A DNA stretch of 5,214 nt from Candidatus Aminicenantota bacterium (GTDB lineage: Bacteria; Acidobacteriota; Aminicenantia; UBA2199): the NCBI GenBank assembly GCA_030671465.1, contig DAOVIP010000166.1:1-5214 (forward strand), in the 5' to 3' direction. This document shows, in pieces, positions 1-4,925 of the stretch. A program made the position numbers and the translations under genes. Under the pieces are notes generated by a model, which was given only the letters and a program-made list of their open reading frames with translations, ran no database searches and was not told the origin of the DNA. Numbering within the stretch: the first letter of the stretch is position 1; each line of letters starts with the position of its first letter.

Positions 1-313
1 CAATCCTTACCTGGCCCTGACGGTTATGCTGGGCGCGGGACTCGATGGAATCAGGAATAAAATGATTCCTCCGGATCCGGTCAACAAAAACCTGTATACC
101 ATGTCAAATCGGGAAAAAATGAGGTTAAAAATTGGCTCCTTGCCTGGAAACTTGGCCGAAGCCCTGAACCTGATGGAAAAAGACTCCCTGGTGCGAGATG
201 TACTCGGCAATCACATTTATAAATATTTTTCGGATGCCAAGATGAAGGAGTGGGAGCTGTATATTCAGCAGGTACATCCCTGGGAACAGGACCGCTACCT
301 TTCCATTTACTAA
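1..313 (+). CDS. glnA: Glutamine synthetase type I, C-terminal part (5' end outside window)
   Basis: This is the C-terminal ~103 residues of glutamine synthetase, the cytoplasmic dodecameric enzyme that makes glutamine from glutamate, ammonia and ATP. The reading frame is open from base 2 and begins NPYLALTVMLGAGLDGI, a conserved block of the type I catalytic domain. It continues through PPDPVNKNLY and SLPGNLAEAL and ends in HPWEQDRYLSIY. The HPWE..YL..Y terminus is typical of the shorter GSI-alpha subtype (about 440 residues, as in Bacillus and many thermophiles). That subtype is generally not controlled by adenylylation. Seen: motifs and stop codon. Known: family and reaction. Inferred: the alpha subtype. 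The missing N-terminal three quarters lies upstream of the window. The next gene starts 50 bases downstream on the same strand, so read-through into it is possible. No terminator hairpin is visible after the stop. Confidence 0.95.
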   Translation, partial: NPYLALTVMLGAGLDGIRNKMIPPDPVNKNLYTMSNREKMRLKIGSLPGNLAEALNLMEKDSLVRDVLGNHIYKYFSDAKMKEWELYIQQVHPWEQDRYLSIY

Positions 314-350
314 ATCTCTGTTGTTATCATGACAAATATGGCTGTATACA

Positions 351-354
351 GAGG
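351..354 (+). promoter_or_regulatory. Ribosome binding site deciding the start of the MtfA-like gene
   Basis: GAGG lies 9 bases before the ATG at 364. The same motif is only one base from the alternative in-frame ATG at 355, too close to serve it. A much earlier in-frame ATG at 250 lies inside the glutamine synthetase reading frame and is unlikely to be the start. This favours 364. Confidence 0.5.
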
Positions 355-363
355 ATGTGGCTG

Positions 364-1185
364 ATGGAATTTTTGCTATTAATTCTGGTGTTTTTGCTTA
401 TTGTTATTTTCTTTTTGGCAAAAAATGTGATCCGGGAAAATAAAAGGAAAAAAATAATGAAAAATCCTTTTCCCCGGGAATGGGAAAATTATTTAAAGGA
501 GAGTTATACCCTTTACAGTAAATTGCCTGGCGAACTTCAGAGGGATATGAAAAACAAGATCAAGGTTTTTTTAAATGAAAAAACCTTTTTCGGCTGCGAA
601 GGGCTGGAGGTTACGGACCAGATAAGGACCCTGATCGCTGCTCAGGCCTGCCTGCTCATCCTTAACAGACGGACGACCTTTTATCCCAAATTAAGGTCAA
701 TTTTTGTCTATCCCACTTCCTATCTGGCTAAAAGGGTGTCTGTTAACAGCGGGATAGTTACTGAAAAAACTCAGGTTACGCTGGGTGAATCATGGGGTAG
801 CGGTGAACTGGTGCTAACTTGGGACGCCTCGGTTCATGGCGCCAAAAACATGTATGATTCACGTAATGTTGTTTATCATGAATTTGCCCATCAACTTGAC
901 CAGGAGGATGGTGTTGCCGACGGTGCACCGGTCCTGGAGAACAGGAGCAGCTATGCCTCCTGGGCCAGGGTGCTCAGCCGGGAATTTGAAAACCTGAAAA
1001 AAGAAAAAAAGAGATGGAGAAAGACAGTGATGAACAAGTACGGCGCTACTAATCCGGCGGAATTCTTTGCTGTGGCCAGTGAAAGTTTTTTTGAAAAACC
1101 GCGGCAATTGAAAAAGAAACATCCTGAGCTCTATCAGGAACTGAAAAATTATTACCACACAGATCCGATTAACTGGATGGATTAA
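364..1185 (+). CDS. mtfA: Membrane-anchored zinc metallopeptidase, MtfA (M90) family
   Basis: This is a 273-residue member of the MtfA/M90 zinc peptidase family; E. coli MtfA is about 265 residues. In enterics MtfA has aminopeptidase activity and binds the glucose repressor Mlc, but nothing here shows that an Mlc partner exists. The zinc-binding helix is visible as HEFAH at residues 172-176, followed by QLDQEDGVADGAP, a characteristic continuation. A downstream helix, PAEFFAVASESFF (about 232-244), carries Glu233 and Glu240; one of them is the likely third zinc ligand or catalytic-site residue. Residues 2-19 are very hydrophobic (EFLLLILVFLLIVIFFLA) and are followed by a Lys/Arg-rich stretch. 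This suggests one membrane anchor with the catalytic domain on the cytoplasmic side. Soluble enteric MtfA lacks the anchor, though anchored homologues occur in other bacteria. The start at 364 is chosen for its GAGG spacing and because the hydrophobic segment starts there. The gene follows glnA by 50 bases and converges on hutG. Confidence 0.88.
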   Translation: MEFLLLILVFLLIVIFFLAKNVIRENKRKKIMKNPFPREWENYLKESYTLYSKLPGELQRDMKNKIKVFLNEKTFFGCEGLEVTDQIRTLIAAQACLLILNRRTTFYPKLRSIFVYPTSYLAKRVSVNSGIVTEKTQVTLGESWGSGELVLTWDASVHGAKNMYDSRNVVYHEFAHQLDQEDGVADGAPVLENRSSYASWARVLSREFENLKKEKKRWRKTVMNKYGATNPAEFFAVASESFFEKPRQLKKKHPELYQELKNYYHTDPINWMD

Positions 1186-1239
1186 AGTAAAAACATTTAA
1201 GTCTTGCTAAAATCAAAGACCTGACCTTGCTATAGTATA

Positions 1240-2241
1240 TTAAGGATGGAGTTTTTCCTTGCCAATAAGAGTATTAATCAGAGCAAAGATGGTAACCGCC
1301 CCTAATTTAGCAGTTTGATTATCTGTATCAAATCGGGGAGATATTTCAGCAATATCAAAACTAATAAGTTTAGTGGATGAGGCTGTATACTTAATGATAT
1401 CAAGGACCAATTCTGGATCCAATCCAAAGGGTTGGGAGGCACTAACACCTGGGGCAAAAGCAGATGAAAAAACATCTGAGCATAATGTAAGATATATACA
1501 ATCCATCCTATTAATGAACTTTTCCAATTTATTTTTTAACTCAGACTGCTGTTTTTTGATAACATCTTTAGCCAGGATATACTCCACCTGTAATTCCTTG
1601 GCCTTTTTAAAGAGGCTAATAGTATTGGCATGTTCCTGGATCCCGATACAAAAATAATTAAAATCTCTTCCTTTTAACAAATTTTCATTGGCAATTTGTA
1701 AAAACATGGTCCCTGAATTGGGTTCATTCTTTTGGTAAGGCCTCAAATCAAAATGGGCATCAAGATTGATAATCCCAATTTTATTGGAATTATTCAAATA
1801 ATTTAAAATCCCCATATAATGACCATAAGCTATTTCATGGCCACCCCCCAATAGAATAGGGAATAAATTCAGATCTAAAATTCTCTGTACAGACCAGGAT
1901 AAGGTCTCATCCAAATCCTTTATATTAGTATTCTCAGGTATAATATCACCTGCATCATATAACTGCACATTAGAGGAAAATGTTTTAGGTAAGTTTGATA
2001 GCTCTCTTCTAATAAATTCGGGAGCTTTGGCAGCACCATCTCTTCCCAGATTTTTTTTAACCCCCAAATCAGAACAAAAACCTAAAAAACAAAAATTTAT
2101 CTTTTCCCTATCTATTTGTATTTTTTGGTCATTCAGGTTTATCCTTTGTACAACCTGATGAAAACGAAAGGCCTCTTCATTATTGGTATCATCAATCCTT
2201 CCCTGCCAGGTATTTCTTTTCAATGGCCGATAATTTTTCAT
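1240..2241 (-). CDS. hutG: Formimidoylglutamase (arginase/agmatinase superfamily)
   Basis: This 333-residue protein is predicted to hydrolyse N-formimidoyl-L-glutamate to glutamate and formamide, the last step of one branch of histidine degradation. It would be a cytoplasmic enzyme with a binuclear manganese site. The ureohydrolase metal motifs are visible: GGGHE (132-136), DAHFD (161-165) and LCSDVF (253-258) followed by APGVSA (263-268), plus SFDIAEISPRFD near residues 294-305. The N-terminal TWQGRIDD and RFHQVV segments are typical of HutG rather than arginase or agmatinase. At the usual DxD metal motif the first Asp appears as Cys254, while Asp256 is kept. The ATG at 2241 has an A-rich leader without a clear Shine-Dalgarno, but the HutG-like N terminus supports it. 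No other hut gene is in view. The gene opposes its neighbours and is much AT-richer (about 27-32% GC in sampled stretches), consistent with acquisition by transfer (inference). An agmatinase-like substrate is the main alternative. Confidence 0.88.
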   Translation of the reverse strand: MKNYRPLKRNTWQGRIDDTNNEEAFRFHQVVQRINLNDQKIQIDREKINFCFLGFCSDLGVKKNLGRDGAAKAPEFIRRELSNLPKTFSSNVQLYDAGDIIPENTNIKDLDETLSWSVQRILDLNLFPILLGGGHEIAYGHYMGILNYLNNSNKIGIINLDAHFDLRPYQKNEPNSGTMFLQIANENLLKGRDFNYFCIGIQEHANTISLFKKAKELQVEYILAKDVIKKQQSELKNKLEKFINRMDCIYLTLCSDVFSSAFAPGVSASQPFGLDPELVLDIIKYTASSTKLISFDIAEISPRFDTDNQTAKLGAVTIFALINTLIGKEKLHP

Positions 2242-2286
2242 TTTTTTTTGTTATTAATACTCTATGTATCCCTTGTTTTGAAGAAT

Positions 2287-2314
2287 ATTATAATAGTTTT
2301 CAACATAAAGTCAA
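2287..2314 (-). promoter_or_regulatory. Sigma-70-type promoter for hutG
   Basis: On the minus strand, TTGACT (2314-2309) and TATAAT (2292-2287) are separated by 16 bases. The match is five of six at -35 and perfect at -10. Transcription would start near 2280, giving a leader of about 40 bases before the hutG ATG at 2241. It lies in an AT-rich intergenic stretch, so chance matches are more likely than usual, but position and orientation fit. Confidence 0.55.
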
Positions 2315-2345
2315 AGATTAATTGAAAGAACTAATCCCGGCACAT

Positions 2346-2374
2346 TTGAAATCTCCTGGGTTTTTATCTATAAT
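2346..2374 (+). promoter_or_regulatory. Sigma-70-type promoter upstream of the zinc-ribbon gene cluster
   Basis: TTGAAA (2346-2351) and TATAAT (2369-2374) are separated by 17 bases. The -35 matches five of six and the -10 is perfect. A start near 2381 would give a leader of about 109 bases before the ATG at 2490. With the hutG promoter it forms a divergent pair whose -10 and -35 boxes are about 30 bases apart. It lies inside the putative gene remnant, so it may have arisen, or become important, after the original upstream gene was broken. Confidence 0.5.
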
Positions 2375-2410
2375 ATTTGAATCGGAGTTGAAATTTGGAT
2401 ATAAAAGAAA

Positions 2411-2436
2411 AGGCGGCAGAGTCGGTGGGGCCGCCT
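2411..2436 (+). promoter_or_regulatory. GC-rich hairpin in the leader of the zinc-ribbon cluster
   Basis: AGGCGGC (2411-2417) pairs perfectly with GCCGCCT (2430-2436) across a 12-base loop, giving a stable 7-bp stem, six of them G-C pairs. It stands out in an otherwise AT-rich intergenic region. No T-run follows, so it is not a typical intrinsic terminator. It could be a structured leader element, or a by-product of Gly/Ala codons (GGC, GCC) in the gene remnant. I do not recognise a known riboswitch class. Confidence 0.35.
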
Positions 2437-2489
2437 CTTCCGGAATGGGAATGGGTTTGGGAAACTGTGGCAAAAAACTTGATTGATTC

Positions 2490-3188
2490 ATGAAAATTGT
2501 CTGCCCTCAGTGTGGCGCAGAAATTCAACTGGATAAGCCTGATCCCTATCTCAGCTGTTCCTATTGTAAAAATTCTCTTTTTATTGATTTAGATAATGTT
2601 TTTGCGATCTATTCATTTAAAAGTTCCATTGAACCGCATCGAATCGGTTCCTACTTGAAAAAGGACTTTGAAAAAAAGGGTTTTAATGAAGAGCTGGAAA
2701 TTATTGATTCCATTCCGGTTTATTTCCCCTTCTGGAAGGTTGAGGGGGAACAACAGGTTGTCAGTGGGAGTTCGCGCTTTCCCCAGAAAACCACTGGTTT
2801 GTTATCAGCCAACCGGGTTTTCTTTGATGCCAAAGCCGTCGATTATCGCATAGAAGTGGTTGAAATTGATACCCAGCCGGATAAGCCCCGGAAAAGAAGC
2901 CTGTACTATTATCCTTTTTTTAAGATCACGGTTAAATTCAGGGAAAAAAATCATGATTTCTTTGTCAATGCCGTATCGGGAGAAATTTTCGGAGATCCCA
3001 TCCCCTTTATTTCCGGAAATGAAGTCAGTCAATTTTTCCCCCTTTTTTTAACCATTTTTCTGGTATTTTTGGTGGTTAATTATGTTTTTGACCGTTTTAT
3101 TCTTTCAATTGCCATAAATTTGGCTCTGTTTTATTTGTTTTTTCAGATTTCTTTACATCTGATAGAAAAGAGGATTTACAAAAAATGA
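2490..3188 (+). CDS. Zinc-ribbon membrane protein A, function unknown
   Basis: This 232-residue protein has a zinc ribbon at the very N terminus (CPQC at 5-8, CSYC at 23-26). A soluble region follows with two aromatic segments, YFPFWKV (78-84) and YYPFFKI (140-146). The second leads into FFVNAVSGEIFG (157-168), resembling the PVW...VNGxTGKV element I recall from bacterial TFIIB-type zinc-ribbon membrane proteins. Two hydrophobic segments, about 183-200 and 203-225, would be membrane helices with a short basic tail (EKRIYKK). The zinc ribbon and body are probably cytoplasmic. I cannot assign a biochemical role; membrane-surface scaffolding or stress response alongside an SPFH partner is an inference from related clusters. 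No strong Shine-Dalgarno precedes the ATG, which lies 3 bases after the stop of the upstream fragment. The gene overlaps the next by ATGA, so the two are almost certainly co-translated. Confidence 0.85.
   Translation: MKIVCPQCGAEIQLDKPDPYLSCSYCKNSLFIDLDNVFAIYSFKSSIEPHRIGSYLKKDFEKKGFNEELEIIDSIPVYFPFWKVEGEQQVVSGSSRFPQKTTGLLSANRVFFDAKAVDYRIEVVEIDTQPDKPRKRSLYYYPFFKITVKFREKNHDFFVNAVSGEIFGDPIPFISGNEVSQFFPLFLTIFLVFLVVNYVFDRFILSIAINLALFYLFFQISLHLIEKRIYKK
3167..3174 (+). promoter_or_regulatory. Ribosome binding site of zinc-ribbon gene B
   Basis: AAAGAGGA inside the end of gene A lies 10 bases before the ATG at 3185. It confirms that start and the ATGA overlap arrangement, which implies translational coupling of genes A and B. 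Confidence 0.6.
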
Positions 3189-4180
3189 AAATCCAGATAC
3201 ACAGTTGCCGAAATTGTAGTGGTCCACTCAAAATTCTGGAAAGTCAGTTTGTGGTTCAATGTCATTACTGCAATAGCCGATATTATCTGAAACAGGATTT
3301 ACCTCCGGCAGTGGTTTTAAAACCCGAAGTAGGATTAAAGGAAGCCAAAAATTTGATTTTAAAAGCCTTAACGCATTCTTCCGTGGCCAAGGGATTTGTG
3401 CAAAATGCATTCTTTGAAAAGGTTACTCTGTATTATATTCCATTTTTTGAAATTCGGGGAATGAAAGCGGGCTGGAATTCACCTCTCCCCACCGAAAAAG
3501 GAAAATACAGTTTCCAGGCTTTTGATTATCTGGAAAAGGCCAATAAACTCAATGATCTTCAAATCGATTTTTTTGATTATTCCATAGTAGAAGATTCGAT
3601 TTTGAATGCCCGTCAGATTACCTTCAGTCCGGTAGAGATGAGAAAGGAGGGTGTGATTATTCCCCCCGAATCACTTGAATCACTGAGGAATGAACATACC
3701 CAAACTTCATATGATGTGGTGGAAAAGCATTTCCGGGTGATTTATTTCCCTATTTGGGAAATTTGTTATTCCTTTAAGGGAATTGTATTCAAAAGTTATT
3801 TGTCCGCCATTGATGGAAAAGCGATAAAAATCCATGCCCTGAAAAGTCACCATATCAAACTGGTCCTGGCCATTGGAGGTTTGTTTGGCTTGGGGACATT
3901 ATTATCCCGAAGTTTCAAACTTGCTTTTGTTATGTCTCGCACCCCTTTTGGTGGATTTTCTCTATTTTTTTTGGTACTTGGATTTCCCCTTTTGTTATTT
4001 TTAACAGCACTGCTTTTTCCCTATCTGTGGAGATTGTTTGCCTTTCGTGAAGAAGTCATCATTCGGGGTAAGATGGTTGAGAGTATCCCCATTAATTATA
4101 CCGAAAATACCCTGATCCGATACAGCCGAATTTTCGGAGAAAAATTTACCCGGTTGTTTTCTATGAAAAGCGAGGACTGA
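3185..4180 (+). CDS. Zinc-ribbon membrane protein B, function unknown (related to A)
   Basis: This 331-residue protein has the same plan as its upstream neighbour. It has an N-terminal zinc ribbon (CRNC at 8-11, CHYC at 26-29), then a helical stretch (about 50-79) that ends at the first aromatic segment, YYIPFFEI (83-90). The second segment, YFPIWEI (187-193), is followed by a strand and SAIDGKAIKI, matching the VNAVSGEIFG turn of protein A. Two hydrophobic blocks follow, about 226-244 and 257-285; the second is long and could form one or two helices. A basic or polar tail of about 45 residues ends the protein, probably cytoplasmic. The longer spacing between the aromatic segments distinguishes it from A. 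The start is fixed by a good ribosome binding site and by the ATGA overlap with A. Function is unknown. Shared architecture and coupled translation suggest A and B form a membrane complex (inference). Confidence 0.85.
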   Translation: MKIQIHSCRNCSGPLKILESQFVVQCHYCNSRYYLKQDLPPAVVLKPEVGLKEAKNLILKALTHSSVAKGFVQNAFFEKVTLYYIPFFEIRGMKAGWNSPLPTEKGKYSFQAFDYLEKANKLNDLQIDFFDYSIVEDSILNARQITFSPVEMRKEGVIIPPESLESLRNEHTQTSYDVVEKHFRVIYFPIWEICYSFKGIVFKSYLSAIDGKAIKIHALKSHHIKLVLAIGGLFGLGTLLSRSFKLAFVMSRTPFGGFSLFFLVLGFPLLLFLTALLFPYLWRLFAFREEVIIRGKMVESIPINYTENTLIRYSRIFGEKFTRLFSMKSED

Positions 4181-4209
4181 ACTTTGGTAGGACCTCCAGA
4201 CAAGTTAAG

Positions 4210-4788
4210 ATGTTGATTTTATTGAATTGTCCAAAATGCCAGAATCATCTTCAAGGCGAAAACAATAGTAAATTATTTTTTTGTACGTCATGCAATCTGG
4301 TATATGATGTTGGGGATTCCAAACCGAAAATGTATGATTTGTTTTATGTGCTTCCCAAAATCAAGCGTGATTATCCCCAGATGTATTTCCCGTTCTGGCA
4401 GGTTTGCAGCCAGTACAAAATTGTGGAAGATGGGGAGCAGGGTCTGAATCCCCAAACCAGATTTTTTTACATTCCTGCCTTTTTTATAAAAAATATCAAC
4501 TATTTCGGAGATATCGGTTATTATATTACCATGAACAATATTGATTTGAGAACCGGTGGTAGGAAGGACATCCCGGTTTTTCCAGGAGACAGGGGATTGA
4601 CGGATTCAATTGTTTACCCGTTGATCTATCTTTACAAAGATGAAACCACCAAGAGAAACAATGATGCGATTGAAATCAATATCGATCACAAGGAAATTTC
4701 AGTTGCCCTTATCCCTTTTTATCGGGTAAAAAATGATTTTTATGATTCGGTTATATACTGGAAATACCCTTCCGGTGCACTCATTTAA
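4210..4788 (+). CDS. Soluble zinc-ribbon protein C, function unknown (related to A and B)
   Basis: This 192-residue protein has an N-terminal zinc ribbon (CPKC at 7-10, CTSC at 25-28). Three aromatic-proline segments follow: YFPFWQV (59-65), YIPAFFI (87-93) and IPFYRV (168-173). No membrane helix is visible, unlike A and B, so it is probably a cytoplasmic partner. The zinc-ribbon spacing (CxxC, 14 residues, CxxC) equals that of A and B, which supports common origin even though overall similarity looks low. It starts 29 bases after gene B. The leader has AGGA at 4189-4192, about 17 bases from the ATG, which is too far to be a good Shine-Dalgarno, so translation may depend on coupling. TTG codons just downstream are alternative starts, but they barely change the protein. 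I do not recognise the family and assign no reaction. Confidence 0.8.
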   Translation: MLILLNCPKCQNHLQGENNSKLFFCTSCNLVYDVGDSKPKMYDLFYVLPKIKRDYPQMYFPFWQVCSQYKIVEDGEQGLNPQTRFFYIPAFFIKNINYFGDIGYYITMNNIDLRTGGRKDIPVFPGDRGLTDSIVYPLIYLYKDETTKRNNDAIEINIDHKEISVALIPFYRVKNDFYDSVIYWKYPSGALI

Positions 4789-4839
4789 CCTGTTGTCTAT
4801 CATTGGCTGAAATTTCAAATTTAGCGAAAGAATGAGATT

Positions 4840-4868
4840 TTGACAAGAAAATGGTAAAATGGTATACT
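4840..4868 (+). promoter_or_regulatory. Strong sigma-70-type promoter for clpS
   Basis: A perfect TTGACA (4840-4845) is followed after 17 bases by TATACT (4863-4868), five of six matches to the -10 consensus. Predicted transcription starts near 4875, about 50 bases before the clpS ATG at 4926. This is the best promoter in the window and separates clpS transcription from the zinc-ribbon cluster. Confidence 0.7.
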
Positions 4869-4889
4869 TTCCGGGTAGTTTGGGTAGGC

Positions 4890-4905
4890 AATACCAATTG
4901 GTATT
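4890..4905. promoter_or_regulatory. Perfect 16-bp palindrome in the clpS leader, possible operator
   Basis: AATACCAATTGGTATT equals its own reverse complement, with no mismatch and no spacer. It lies about 15-30 bases downstream of the predicted clpS transcription start, a position where a bound dimeric repressor would block transcription. As RNA it could only form a 6-bp stem closed by AATT, which is weak. A DNA-binding site is therefore the better reading. I do not recognise the consensus of a specific regulator. Confidence 0.4.
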
Positions 4906-4925
4906 TGAGATAATTCTATTTTCCG

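Larger units (their letters stand above)
2322..2486 (+). pseudogene. 3' remnant of a broken gene with Gly/Met-rich, zinc-ribbon-like tail (possibly SPFH-domain protein)
   Basis: The frame is open for 54 codons between TAA at 2319 and TGA at 2484-2486, but has no ATG before the Gly-rich part. The translation ends with KGGRVGGAASSGMGMGLG followed directly by NCGKKLD and a stop. Gly/Ala/Met-rich linkers and C-terminal zinc ribbons ending in CGxKL are both known at the tail of bacterial SPFH proteins of the B. subtilis YdjI kind. Here the ribbon is reduced to its last Cys, as if residues between linker and ribbon were deleted. The stop is only 3 bases before the ATG of the next gene, the spacing expected of a former operon member. 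Seen: the open frame, composition and spacing. Inferred: that it is a gene remnant and the SPFH identity. The upstream part would have been lost next to the AT-rich hutG segment. Alternatively it is non-coding leader whose Gly-rich reading is accidental. Confidence 0.4.

Noticed and set aside
340..349. Ten-base match GGCTGTATAC also present at 1381-1390
   Set aside because: There is a single short match with no extension on either side and unrelated contexts; chance is sufficient explanation.
250..363. Upstream extension of the mtfA frame to the ATG at 250 or 355
   Set aside because: The part from 250 overlaps the glutamine synthetase coding end in another frame and lacks family similarity. 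The ATG at 355 has its GAGG too close. The start at 364 fits both ribosome site and membrane anchor.
1186..1239. Possible bidirectional terminator between the convergent mtfA and hutG genes
   Set aside because: The only stems are GTCTT/AAGAC with a 10-base loop and CCTT/AAGG. Both are too short and neither is followed by a proper T-run on either strand.
2381..2489. Cobalamin or other riboswitch suggested by the GC-rich leader and the ACTGTGG element
   Set aside because: None of the expected conserved boxes of a known riboswitch class could be aligned, and a coding remnant explains the composition better.
4806..4825. Hairpin GCTGAA/TTTAGC after gene C as a terminator
   Set aside because: The stem has six pairs including a G-T wobble, is mostly A-T, and has no T-tract after it.
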